Shown here one piece after another: positions 35,111 to 43,446 of a stretch of 64,000 bases of DNA. Under the pieces are notes generated by a model. It had not been told where the DNA came from. It ran no database searches and worked only from the letters and a program-made list of their open reading frames with translations. The translations under genes were made by a program, and so were the position numbers. Position 1 is the first letter of the stretch; every line of letters begins with the position of its first letter. Where the stretch lies: NCBI RefSeq assembly GCF_041020765.1, contig NZ_JBEUEJ010000011.1. One strand, given 5' to 3'. The DNA is from Kineococcus terrestris (lineage in GTDB: Bacteria; Actinomycetota; Actinomycetes; Actinomycetales; Kineococcaceae).

Positions 35111-36183
35111 GCGGTCCCGCGACCGGTCCCGCGACCGGTACCGCGACCGGTACCGAGTACGGGGTGTTCCTGCCGGTCGCCAGCGGCGGGTGGATCGTCT
35201 CCGACACGGCGCCGCGCCCGCCGGCCACCTACGAGCACAACCGGCGTGCCGCGCTGATCGCCGAGGACGCGGGGTTCGACTTCGTCCTGTCGATGGCCAA
35301 GTGGCGGGGTTTCGGCGGCCGCACGGACCACTGGGGCGAGACGCTGGAGTCGGTGACGCTCATGGCGGCGCTGGCCGAGGCCACCGAGCGGGTCGGGGTG
35401 TGGGCGACGGTGCACACCAACCTCGTGCACCCGGCCGTGGCCGCGAAGGTGCTCGCCACCCTCGACCAGGTCTCCGGCGGGCGGGCGGGCCTGAACGTCG
35501 TCGTCGGCGCCTACGAGCGGGAGTTCTCCCAGATGGGGTTGTGGGACCCAGCCCAGAGCCACGACGACCGCTACCGGATGACCGACGAGTGGATGCGGCT
35601 GGTCGACCGGCTGTGGACCGAGCCGTCGGTGACCGCGCGGGGGGAGTTCTTCTCGCTGGACGACTGCGTCTCGCGCCCGCACCCGGCGCGCCGCCCGCGG
35701 GTCGTCGGTGCCGGGCGCTCGCCGGCGGGGCTGGCGTTCCAGGCCGAGCACTGCGACGGCTCGTTCCTCACCGCCGAGGACGTCGAGGGGCTGCAGGTGG
35801 CCGGTGCGCAGGTGCGCCGCCTGGCCGCCGAGCGGGGGCGCAGCATCCGCACGTACGCGATGCTCACCGTGGTCCTGGACGAGACGGACGCGGCCGCGCG
35901 GCGCCGGTTCGCCGCGTACGGGCGCGGGTACGACCGCGAGGCCATCACCGCGATGAAGCTGTCGTGGGGCCTGCCGCTGGAGCGGGCGATGTCGATGACC
36001 GCCGGCGACGAGGCCCACGAGGCGTTCCAGACGGCCGTCGTCGTCGGCGGCCCGGACTCGGTGGTGGAGCAGGTGCTGGAGCACGTGGAGGCCGGCGGGC
36101 TGGACGGGCTGATGCTCGTGTTCCCCGACTACCTGGTGGACCTGCCGGCCTTCGGTGAGGTCGTCCTGCCGCGCCTGCGCTGA
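35107..36183 (+). CDS. RutA-like FMN-dependent monooxygenase
   Basis: A 358-residue luciferase-like monooxygenase. After a Gly-Pro-Ala-Thr repeat leader, YGVFLPVASGGWIVSDTAP, FDFVLSMAKWRGFGGRTDHWGETLESVTLMAALAE and LDQVSGGRAGLNVVVGAY match E. coli RutA, which opens the uracil/thymine ring oxygenatively. The FxxDDC-like FFSLDDC segment and C-terminal DGLMLVFPDYL are also RutA features. No rutB-F homologues are nearby, so the substrate may be another pyrimidine or a related amide heterocycle delivered by the coupled importer. GTG start overlaps the binding-protein stop. Confidence 0.82.
   Translation: MSGPATGPATGTATGTEYGVFLPVASGGWIVSDTAPRPPATYEHNRRAALIAEDAGFDFVLSMAKWRGFGGRTDHWGETLESVTLMAALAEATERVGVWATVHTNLVHPAVAAKVLATLDQVSGGRAGLNVVVGAYEREFSQMGLWDPAQSHDDRYRMTDEWMRLVDRLWTEPSVTARGEFFSLDDCVSRPHPARRPRVVGAGRSPAGLAFQAEHCDGSFLTAEDVEGLQVAGAQVRRLAAERGRSIRTYAMLTVVLDETDAAARRRFAAYGRGYDREAITAMKLSWGLPLERAMSMTAGDEAHEAFQTAVVVGGPDSVVEQVLEHVEAGGLDGLMLVFPDYLVDLPAFGEVVLPRLR
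35119..35154 (+). repeat. 12-bp tandem repeat at the 5' end of the RutA-like gene
   Basis: Three copies of GCGACCGGTACC (first with TCCC), in frame, encoding the Ala-Thr-Gly-Pro/Thr leader before the enzyme fold. A degenerate copy precedes them. Confidence 0.8.
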
Positions 36184-36211
36184 GCGCCCGGGAGGGGTCC
36201 GCGGGCGCTCA
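36181..36211. terminator. Bidirectional terminator between convergent genes
   Basis: Perfect 10-bp stem TGAGCGCCCG (36181-36190), which contains the stop codon of the RutA-like gene, with CGGGCGCTCA (36202-36211) and an 11-nt loop. It lies between this gene and the converging CARDB gene. Confidence 0.7.
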
Positions 36212-36223
36212 GCGGCGAGGCGT

Positions 36224-37216
36224 TCAGGCGGTGGGCGCGGGGAACGCGTAGGAGACGCGGTCGGTGGAGGTGGCCGTGGCCACCACCGCGTCGTCGACCA
36301 GGCTGCGGCGCTGCGTGGTGAGGGAGTCCACGTCCCAGCGGGCGAACCCGGCGGTGGTGCCGCCCGCGCAGCCCAGCCCGGCGAGGTCGCCGGCGCGGTC
36401 GCGCAGGATCGCCCGCAGGACGACGTCGGCGCTGACGGTCACCGGGGCCCGGTGGGCGTCGGCGACGGCGTAGACGGCGTCGGGGGAGGAGCGGAACGGC
36501 CCGGCGGCGGTGTCGCCGATCGCGACGCGGCCCAGGTCGCGGACGGTGCCGGCCACGGCGGCGCCGCGGGCGTCGTAGCAGGCGGCGCTGAGGGTCCCGG
36601 ACAGCCGCGAGGAGACGTAGCTGGGGCGCGTGGACGGGCCCAGGGTGCTGCGCACGCTCACCCAGCGGTCGGTGCCGGTGCCGGTGACGACGACCTCGCT
36701 GGAGACGGTGTCGCTGCCGGTGCGGGGGGTCAGGGTCCGGTCACGGCGGTTGTTCCGCTCGTCGGACTCGCCGATGCGGCGCGCGTCGTCGACCTCGGCG
36801 GTGATGCGGTGGGCGCCGGCGGTGGCGGTCCAGACGGCGGTGGCGGCCGGGCCGCCGTTGGCGGTCACGGTGCGGCTCGCGCCGGGCGCCAGCGCCGCGG
36901 TGGAGGAGTCCGACCAGGTGGTCATGACGCCGTCGACCTTGAACTGCACGCCGTGCACGACCCCGGCCGGGGTGGCGGCGCTGCCGCGGTTGGCGATGGT
37001 GGCGCGGAAGGTGACGGGGGCGCCGACGACGGGCGAGGACGGGCCCCAGGAGACGGCCGTGACGACGAGGTCGGGCGCGCCGGCGGCGGACGCGGGTGCG
37101 GCACCGGCCAGGGCGCCCGCGGCGACGAGAGCGCCGGCGGTGGCGGCCAGGACGCGGGTGCGGCGGGTGGTGCGGGTGCTGGTGCGGGCGCTCGTGCGGC
37201 TCTGCAGCGTGCTCAT
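36224..37216 (-). CDS. Secreted CARDB-domain protein
   Basis: A 330-residue exported protein. A Sec signal peptide with a Tat-like Arg-rich front (RTTRRTR, then VLAATAGALVAAGALAGAAPASAAGAPD) is cleaved near residue 45. Residues 45-160 are a CARDB-type immunoglobulin-like adhesion fold: DLVVTAVSWGPSSPVVGAPVTFRATIANRGSAATPAG. The C-terminal ~170 residues form a second beta-rich domain with one Cys pair candidate (AACYDARG, GLGCAGG) that I do not recognise. Extracellular role unknown. ATG start with a GGAGGGA site. Confidence 0.75.
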   Translation of the reverse strand: MSTLQSRTSARTSTRTTRRTRVLAATAGALVAAGALAGAAPASAAGAPDLVVTAVSWGPSSPVVGAPVTFRATIANRGSAATPAGVVHGVQFKVDGVMTTWSDSSTAALAPGASRTVTANGGPAATAVWTATAGAHRITAEVDDARRIGESDERNNRRDRTLTPRTGSDTVSSEVVVTGTGTDRWVSVRSTLGPSTRPSYVSSRLSGTLSAACYDARGAAVAGTVRDLGRVAIGDTAAGPFRSSPDAVYAVADAHRAPVTVSADVVLRAILRDRAGDLAGLGCAGGTTAGFARWDVDSLTTQRRSLVDDAVVATATSTDRVSYAFPAPTA

Positions 37217-37324
37217 GGTGTTCCCTCCGTGGCGCGGTGGCGCCTTCCGGCCGTCGCCCCCCGGTGACGGTCCGCGACCGACTGTGAGGCCGTCGGGGGA
37301 CGCCGCACAAGCGAGTCACCCGTT

Positions 37325-37368
37325 TCGCTCACCCCTGGTGACCGAAGTTGCTCCGAACGGGTGAGCGA
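37325..37368. promoter_or_regulatory. Inverted repeats in the CARDB-hrpA intergenic region
   Basis: TCGCTCACCC (37325-37334) is the exact complement of GGGTGAGCGA (37359-37368). An overlapping pair, TCACCCGTT (37316) and AACGGGTGA (37356), shares the right arm. The mutually exclusive arms look like an operator or a switchable stem just upstream of the hrpA -10 box. They could serve either divergent gene. Confidence 0.45.
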
Positions 37369-37378
37369 GTGGGGGACC

Positions 37379-37384
37379 TAGACT
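37379..37384 (+). promoter_or_regulatory. Putative -10 box of hrpA
   Basis: TAGACT ends 9 nt before the hrpA ATG, so the transcript should have no or almost no leader. Confidence 0.5.
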
Positions 37385-37393
37385 CGAGGCGCC

Positions 37394-40300
37394 ATGTCGG
37401 ACGCTCCCTCCCGCCGCTCCTCGCGCCGTCGCCCCTCCCGCTCCCGCCCCGGCTCCCGGGCCGCCTCCGGGGGTGCCGGCCGCCCGCTGCCCGCCGACCC
37501 GCGCGTGGACGCGCTCGTGCAGCGCCTGGCGGGCGTCTCGCTGCGCGAGGAGCAGCGGCTGCGCCGGCGCCTGGCCCTGCCCGGCGACCTGGACGAGCTG
37601 CTGGCCGACGTGGCCGCGCAGACGGCCACCGCCGAGGAGCGCACCGCGCGCCGGCGCGCCTCCGTGCCGGCGCTGCGCTACCCCGCCGAGCTGCCCGTCA
37701 GCCAGGACAAGGACCGCATCGCCGCCGCCCTGCGCGAGCACCAGGTCGTCGTCGTGGCCGGGGAGACCGGCTCGGGCAAGACCACCCAGCTGCCCAAGAT
37801 CGCCCTGGAGGTCGGCCGCGGCGTGCGCGGGCGCATCGGCCACACCCAGCCGCGGCGCATCGCCGCGCGCGCCGTGGCCGAGCGCGTCGCCGAGGAGCTG
37901 GGCACCGAGCTGGGCCGCGCGCCCGGCTCCCTCGTCGGGTACGCGGTGCGCTTCACCGACGAGGTCGGCGAGGACAACCTCGTCAAGGTCATGACCGACG
38001 GCACCCTGCTGGCCGAGGTGCAGCGCGACCCCGAGCTGCTGGCGTACGACACCCTCATCGTCGACGAGGCCCACGAGCGCAGCCTCACCATCGACTTCCT
38101 CCTCGGCTACCTGGCCCGCCTGCTGCCGCGCCGGCCCGACCTCAAGCTCGTCATCACCTCCGCCACCATCGAGACCGAGCGCTTCTCCGAGCACTTCGGC
38201 GGCGCGCCCGTGCTGGAGGTCTCCGGGCGCACCTACCCCGTCGAGGTCCGCTACCGGCCGCTGGCCGCCGAGGAGCTGGTGGAGGAGCCCGAGGAGGGGG
38301 ACGACGGCGCCGAGGCGTCCGCGCTGCGCGAGGACGACCGCGACCAGACCGAGGGCGTCCTGGACGCGCTGCGCGAGCTGGCCGCCGAGGGGCCCGGCGA
38401 CGTGCTGGTGTTCCTGCCCGGCGAGCGGGAGATCCGCGAGACGGCCGAGGCCGTGGAGGGGCTGCGGAAGGAGCGGGGGTTCCGCGACCTGGAGGTCCTG
38501 CCGCTGTTCGCGCGGCTGTCCGCCGAGGAGCAGCACCGGGTGTTCCGCCCGCACGGCGGCCGGCGCGTGGTGCTGTCGACCAACGTCGCCGAGACGTCCC
38601 TGACGGTGCCGGGCATCCGCTACGTCGTCGACGTCGGCACCGCGCGGATCTCCCGGTACAGCACCCGCACCAAGGTGCAGCGCCTGCCCGTCGAGCGCGT
38701 CTCGCAGGCGTCGGCGAACCAGCGGGCCGGGCGCTGCGGGCGCGTCGCGGACGGCGTCTGCATCCGCCTCTACTCGGAGGCGGACTTCCTGTCCCGCCCC
38801 GAGTACACCGACCCGGAGGTGCTGCGCACCAACCTGGCCGCCGTCATCCTGCAGATGGCCTCCCTGGGGCTGGGCGACATCGCCGCGTTCCCGTTCATCC
38901 AGCCGCCGGAGCGGCGCGCGGTCGCCGACGGCCTGGCGCTGCTGACCGAGCTGGGGGCGCTGGAGGAGGCCCGGCCCGGCGACCGCGGCCCGCGCCTGAC
39001 CCGCACCGGGCGCGACCTGTCCCGCCTGCCCATCGACCCGCGCCTGGCGCGGATGGTCCTGGAGGGCGGGCGCAACGGCTGCCTGCACGACGTCCTCGTC
39101 GTCGTGGCCGCCCTCAGCGTGCAGGACCCCCGCGAGCGGCCGCTGGAGCAGCGCGAGCGCGCCGCGCAGCTGCACGCGCGCTTCCGCCACGAGCAGTCCG
39201 ACTTCCTCAGCCTGCTGAACCTGTGGCACCACCTGCGCGCCGAGCAGCGGCGGCTGTCCTCCTCGGCGTTCCGGCGCACGGTGAAGGCGGAGTTCCTGCA
39301 CTACCTGCGCATCCGGGAGTGGCAGGACACGTACACCCAGCTGCGGCGCATCGCCCAGCGCGAGCTGGGGATGGACGTCGTCGAGCCGGACCCGCTGCCC
39401 GAGGCGGACCCCGCGCCGGCCGGTGAGGCCGCGGGTGCGCCGCCGCGGGACCGCTTCGCCGGCCTGTACGACGCCGACGTCGTGCACCGCTCGCTGCTGG
39501 CGGGGCTGCTCGGCGGGATCGGTCTGAAGGAGGTGCGCGAGGAGCGCCGCCGCGGCCGCGGCGAGCGGCCCGCGCAGCAGGAGTACCTGGGCGCCCGCGG
39601 TGCCCGGTTCGCCGTGTTCCCCGGCTCGGCGCTGGGGCGGCGCTCGCCCGACTGGGTCGTGGCCGCCGAGCTGGTCGAGACGACCCGGCTGTGGGCGCGC
39701 ACCGTCGCCGCGATCGACCCGCGCTGGATCGAGCCGCTGGCCGGGCACGTCGTCAAGCGGCAGTACTCCGAGCCGCGCTGGTCGCGCAAGCGCGCCGCCG
39801 TCGTGGCCACCGAGCGGGTCACCCTGTACGGGGTGCCGGTCGTGGCCGGGCGCACCGTCGCCTACGGCTCGGTCGACCCGGAGCTGTCGCGCGAGCTGTT
39901 CATCCGGCACGCCCTCGTCGAGGGCGACTTCGAGACCCGCCACGAGTTCTTCGCCCGCAACCGCGAGCTGCTGGAGGAGGCCGAGGAGCTGGAGCACCGC
40001 GCCCGCCGCCGCGACATCGTCGTCGACGACCAGGCGCTGTTCGACTTCTACGACGCCCGGGTGGGCGCCGAGGTCGTCTCCGGCCGGCACTTCGACACCT
40101 GGTGGAAGCGGGTGCGCCGCGAGCAGCCGGACCTGCTGACGTTCGACCCGGCGATGCTGGTGGCCGACGACGCGGCCGTCAGCGAGGAGGACTTCCCCCG
40201 CACCTGGGTGCAGGGCAGCGGGTCCGGGACGCTGGAGCTGGCGCTGACGTACGTGTTCGAGCCCGGCTCGCCGCAGGACGGTGTGACCGTCGACGTGCCG

Positions 40301-41578
40301 CTGGAGGTCGTCAACCGCTTCGACGACCGCGACCTGGCCTGGCAGGTGCCGGGGCTGCGGCACGAGCTGGTGACGGCGCTGGTGCGGGCCCTGCCCAAGC
40401 AGCTGCGCAAGAACCTCGTGCCCGCCCCCGACGTCGCCGCCCGGTTCCTGCAGCGCGTCAGCGCCCGCGCGGAGGACTTCTGGACCGCGTTCGAGCGGGA
40501 GATGCCGCGCCTGGGCGACGGCACCGAGGTGTACCTGGAGGACGTCGACTGGGCGAAGGTGCCCGACCACCTGCGCGCGACGTTCCGCGTCGTGGCGCCG
40601 GACCCGGCGAGCGGCGAGCTGCGGGAGCTGGCGCGCGGCAAGGACTTCGCCGCCCTGCGCGAGCGGCTGGCCGGCCGGGTGCGCGAGACGCTCACCGAGG
40701 TCGCCGACGACCTGCAGGTGGACGGCGCGCGCTCGTGGGACGACCTGCCCGAGCGCGTCCCCGAGACCCGCACGTCCGTCGTCCGCGGCGCCGAGGTGAC
40801 CTCCTGGCCGGCGCTGGTCGACGAGGGCGCCGCCGTGGGCCTGCGGGTGTTCGCCACCGCGGCGGAGGCGCAGCGCGCGCACCGCGACGGCGTGCGCCGC
40901 CTGCTGCTGCTGGTGCTGCCCTCGCCGCTGCGCGCGGTGCAGGCCGGACTGCCCAACGACGCCAGGCTGCTGCTGGCGCGCGCCCCGCACGGCAGCGCCG
41001 CCGCCGTCCTGGAGGACTGCCTGGTCGCCACCGTCGGCGAGCTGCTGGACGCCGAGGGCGGCCCCGTGCGCACCCGCGCGGAGTTCGACGACCTGTCGCG
41101 GCGGGTCGGCGCCCGCCTGGGCGCGGCCACCACCGAGACGGTGCAGCGCGCGCTGCGGGTGCTGCGCTCGGCCGCCGAGGTGGAGCGGGTGATCTCGCGC
41201 ACCACGAGCCTGGCGCTGGTGCCGTCGCTGACGGACGTGCGCGCGCAGTTCACCGGCCTGGTCCACCCCGGGTTCGTCACCGAGGCCGGCCCGGCGCGGC
41301 TGCCGGACCTGCTGCGCTACCTGCAGGGGATCGGGCGCCGCCTGGCCGCGGTGCCCGACGACCCGCAGCGCGACCGGGTGCGGATGGCCGAGTTCTCGCG
41401 CGTGGCCGACGCGTGGGCCGACCGCGTCCGCCGCGCCGGGCCGCTCGTGCCGCGCGAGCTGGCCGACCTGCGCTGGACGCTGGAGGAGCTGCGGCTGCAG
41501 CTGTTCGCGCAGGGGGTCGCCACCGCGCACCCGGTCAGCGAGCAGCGGGTCATGCGGGCCCTCGCCGAGATCGCCTGA
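37394..41578 (+). CDS. hrpA: ATP-dependent RNA helicase HrpA
   Basis: A 1394-residue DEAH-box helicase; the E. coli enzyme rescues stalled ribosomes on mRNA. Motif I VAGETGSGKTTQLPK is near residue 122, the DEAH motif VDEAHERSL near 223 and motif III ITSATIETERFSEHF near 255. Motif VI SQASANQRAGRCGRVADG is near 438. The helicase-associated/OB region follows, with the long DUF3418 domain in the C-terminal ~600 residues. Length agrees with full-size HrpA (~1300). The first 30 residues are Arg/Ser-rich. The gene is monocistronic and divergent from the CARDB gene. Confidence 0.95.
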   Translation: MSDAPSRRSSRRRPSRSRPGSRAASGGAGRPLPADPRVDALVQRLAGVSLREEQRLRRRLALPGDLDELLADVAAQTATAEERTARRRASVPALRYPAELPVSQDKDRIAAALREHQVVVVAGETGSGKTTQLPKIALEVGRGVRGRIGHTQPRRIAARAVAERVAEELGTELGRAPGSLVGYAVRFTDEVGEDNLVKVMTDGTLLAEVQRDPELLAYDTLIVDEAHERSLTIDFLLGYLARLLPRRPDLKLVITSATIETERFSEHFGGAPVLEVSGRTYPVEVRYRPLAAEELVEEPEEGDDGAEASALREDDRDQTEGVLDALRELAAEGPGDVLVFLPGEREIRETAEAVEGLRKERGFRDLEVLPLFARLSAEEQHRVFRPHGGRRVVLSTNVAETSLTVPGIRYVVDVGTARISRYSTRTKVQRLPVERVSQASANQRAGRCGRVADGVCIRLYSEADFLSRPEYTDPEVLRTNLAAVILQMASLGLGDIAAFPFIQPPERRAVADGLALLTELGALEEARPGDRGPRLTRTGRDLSRLPIDPRLARMVLEGGRNGCLHDVLVVVAALSVQDPRERPLEQRERAAQLHARFRHEQSDFLSLLNLWHHLRAEQRRLSSSAFRRTVKAEFLHYLRIREWQDTYTQLRRIAQRELGMDVVEPDPLPEADPAPAGEAAGAPPRDRFAGLYDADVVHRSLLAGLLGGIGLKEVREERRRGRGERPAQQEYLGARGARFAVFPGSALGRRSPDWVVAAELVETTRLWARTVAAIDPRWIEPLAGHVVKRQYSEPRWSRKRAAVVATERVTLYGVPVVAGRTVAYGSVDPELSRELFIRHALVEGDFETRHEFFARNRELLEEAEELEHRARRRDIVVDDQALFDFYDARVGAEVVSGRHFDTWWKRVRREQPDLLTFDPAMLVADDAAVSEEDFPRTWVQGSGSGTLELALTYVFEPGSPQDGVTVDVPLEVVNRFDDRDLAWQVPGLRHELVTALVRALPKQLRKNLVPAPDVAARFLQRVSARAEDFWTAFEREMPRLGDGTEVYLEDVDWAKVPDHLRATFRVVAPDPASGELRELARGKDFAALRERLAGRVRETLTEVADDLQVDGARSWDDLPERVPETRTSVVRGAEVTSWPALVDEGAAVGLRVFATAAEAQRAHRDGVRRLLLLVLPSPLRAVQAGLPNDARLLLARAPHGSAAAVLEDCLVATVGELLDAEGGPVRTRAEFDDLSRRVGARLGAATTETVQRALRVLRSAAEVERVISRTTSLALVPSLTDVRAQFTGLVHPGFVTEAGPARLPDLLRYLQGIGRRLAAVPDDPQRDRVRMAEFSRVADAWADRVRRAGPLVPRELADLRWTLEELRLQLFAQGVATAHPVSEQRVMRALAEIA

Positions 41579-41649
41579 CTTCCCCCGGGAGGCGCCCGGA
41601 CCCGTTGCACCGCAGCCGGTCGGGGTCTCGAGCGGATCGCCGCGCACCT

Positions 41650-41676
41650 CTTGCACCCGGGCGCCGGGAGTGCTAC
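41650..41676 (+). promoter_or_regulatory. CIRCE-like element upstream of hsp20
   Basis: CTTGCACCC-N9-GAGTGCTAC matches the HrcA operator TTAGCACTC-N9-GAGTGCTAA at 6 of 9 bases in the left arm and 8 of 9 in the right, with the exact 9-bp spacer. TTGCAC (41651) and TACCAC (41674) within it have 17-bp spacing and could be the -35 and -10 boxes, so repressor binding would block the promoter. Confidence 0.55.
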
Positions 41677-41757
41677 CACAGTGCTGTGCCGACCGGGCGG
41701 GGACCGGCCGGCACGGGGTTCACAGCGCATCTCCTCACGACGACGGAGGTGGTGACG

Positions 41758-42177
41758 ATGCTGATGCGCACCGATCCCTTCCGGGAGCTGGACCGCCTGA
41801 CGCAGCAGTTCCTGGGGACCACGGCCAGGCCGGCGGTGATGCCGATGGACGCCTGGCGCCGCGGTGACGAGTTCGTCGTGGAGTTCGACCTCCCCGGCGT
41901 CGACCCGTCCACCGTGGACCTCGACGTGGAGCGCAACGTCCTGACGGTGCGGGCGCAGCGGCCCGTGCACGAGGGCACCGACGAGATGATCGCCGCCGAG
42001 CGCCCGCGCGGGGTGTTCAGCCGCCAGCTCATCCTCGGCGACAACCTGGACACCGAGCGGATCAGCGCCAGCTACCGCTCCGGCGTCCTGACCCTGCGGG
42101 TACCGGTGGCCGAGCGGGCCAAGCCGCGGCGCATCGAGGTCCAGCACGCCGATGACCAGCAGGCGATCAGCGGCTGA
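41758..42177 (+). CDS. Small heat-shock protein, Hsp20/alpha-crystallin family
   Basis: A 139-residue ATP-independent chaperone that holds unfolding proteins. The short N-terminal arm MLMRTDPFRELDRLTQQFLG is followed by the alpha-crystallin domain: DEFVVEFDLPGVDPSTVDLDVERNVLTVRAQR, then RGVFSRQLILGDNLDTERISASYRSGVLTLRVPVAE. The latter has the conserved Gly-Val-Leu before the IxI-like tail. Start ATG 41758 has GGAGG 9 nt upstream; ATG 41764 is an alternative. A CIRCE-like element and possible promoter lie ~85 nt upstream, which suggests heat-shock control by HrcA. Confidence 0.92.
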   Translation: MLMRTDPFRELDRLTQQFLGTTARPAVMPMDAWRRGDEFVVEFDLPGVDPSTVDLDVERNVLTVRAQRPVHEGTDEMIAAERPRGVFSRQLILGDNLDTERISASYRSGVLTLRVPVAERAKPRRIEVQHADDQQAISG

Positions 42178-42499
42178 GGCCGACCCGGCCGCGGACCTCC
42201 TCGTCGACCTGCTGCTGCTCGAGGTCGAGGCGAGGTGGCCGTCCGCGGCCGGGGACTCCCCGGACGGCGCGGGCGACGGCGCGCGGGGTGCCGGCGGCGG
42301 GAGCGGCGGCGGGGACGAGCCGCCCCGGGCGCCCGCGCGGCCGGCGGCGCTCGCCGCGCCCGCACCGCCGGGGCGCCCGGCCGCCCGCGGCGCCGGGCCG
42401 GCGCGCGCACCCGGCCGTCCGGCCCGGGCGCGCGCCCCGTGGCGGCGGGTGAGGTCGCCCCCGGAGCACCGGCACCGGGGTGGGCGGGCTCAGCCGTAG
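42152..42499 (+). CDS. Doubtful small protein after hsp20
   Basis: An open frame of 115 codons starting with ATG 26 nt inside hsp20. Only its first ~30 residues (a Leu/Val/Glu-rich helix, DLLVDLLLLEVEARW) look protein-like; the rest is Ala/Pro/Arg/Gly compositional sequence. It runs 10 nt into the converging GT2 gene. It could be real with a disordered tail, or the ~310-bp gap may be non-coding. No other signal was seen in the gap. Confidence 0.3.
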   Translation: MTSRRSAAEADPAADLLVDLLLLEVEARWPSAAGDSPDGAGDGARGAGGGSGGGDEPPRAPARPAALAAPAPPGRPAARGAGPARAPGRPARARAPWRRVRSPPEHRHRGGRAQP

Positions 42500-43446
42500 T
42501 GCCGCGAGCGCGACTCGCGCTGCGCCTGCTCCAGGCTGGCGAAGCGCGCCTCGGCGTGCGGGGGCAGCACGCGCCGCTCCCGCACCAGCCACGGCAGGCC
42601 GCGGACCGCGTCCAGCACGCCCAGCGCGCTGACGCGGTCCCGCGGCACGCTGGACAGCAGGAACCCGGTGCGCCGCAGCGCCGCCGGCACCGGCCGGCGC
42701 AACCACGTGAACCACAGCGTGTTGCGCACCCCGTGCCGGCGGCGCAGCGCCGACTCGCGCAGCACCGACGCCTGGTGGTGCACGACGAGGGCCTCCAGGT
42801 AGCACAGCTCCCAGCCGGCGGCGGCCAGGTCGGCGGCCAGCAGCTCCTCCTCCCCGCCCAGCCACAGCCGCCGGGAGAAACCCCCGACGCCCAGGAAGGC
42901 GTCGCGGCGCACCACCGAGGCGCCCGCCAGGAAGCTGCCCAGCGCCGGGCCCGGCAGGTCCGGGGCGCCGGGCACCGGGGAGTCGCGCAGCTCGGCGACG
43001 ATGTCGTCCTCGCGCGAGCCCGGCTCGACGAGGATGCGGGCGGTCAGGACCGCCACCCGCGGGTCGGCGTCCAGGACGTCCGCGGCGCGCGCCAGGGACC
43101 CCGGCTCCCACCAGGTGTCGTCGTCGCAGAAGGCCACGTACGGCGTGGACGCCGTCGCCACACCCGTGTTGCGGGCCACGGCGCCCTGGTTCTCCGGCAG
43201 GACGACGACGTCGAGGCGGTCCGCGCCGGCCGTGCCGCGCGGGTGCGCCGCGCGCAGGGCCGCGGCCGTGCCGTCGGTGGAGCCGTTGTCCAGCACCACC
43301 ACCCGCGGGCGCTCGGGCAGGGCCAGCAGCCGGCGCACCGCCAGCAGCGCCTCCTCGCGCCGCTGCCAGGTGATGACGACGACGGTGACCCGCGCGTCGG
43401 GCGGGCCGTCGAGCGGTTCCTCCGGCCAGGTCGCGGGGGCGCTCAC
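42490..43446 (-). CDS. Glycosyltransferase family 2 (second of pair)
   Basis: A 318-residue GT-A enzyme. VTVVVITWQRREEALLAVRRLL opens the nucleotide-binding fold. VVLDNGSTDGTAAAL follows, and the metal-binding DxD-type motif is VAFCDDDTWWEPGSL near residue 115. GGEEELLAADLAAAGWELCYLEALVVHH supplies the acceptor-side ED/His motif. GTG start overlaps the other GT2 by 4 nt, and the two share ~40% of motif positions by eye, so they look like a tandem duplication. Substrate unknown. Confidence 0.85.
   Translation of the reverse strand: MSAPATWPEEPLDGPPDARVTVVVITWQRREEALLAVRRLLALPERPRVVVLDNGSTDGTAAALRAAHPRGTAGADRLDVVVLPENQGAVARNTGVATASTPYVAFCDDDTWWEPGSLARAADVLDADPRVAVLTARILVEPGSREDDIVAELRDSPVPGAPDLPGPALGSFLAGASVVRRDAFLGVGGFSRRLWLGGEEELLAADLAAAGWELCYLEALVVHHQASVLRESALRRRHGVRNTLWFTWLRRPVPAALRRTGFLLSSVPRDRVSALGVLDAVRGLPWLVRERRVLPPHAEARFASLEQAQRESRSRHYG

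Noticed and set aside
37316..41656. A 1446-codon minus-strand open frame opposite hrpA.
   Set aside because: Same reason: shadow of the HrpA coding frame with low-complexity translation.
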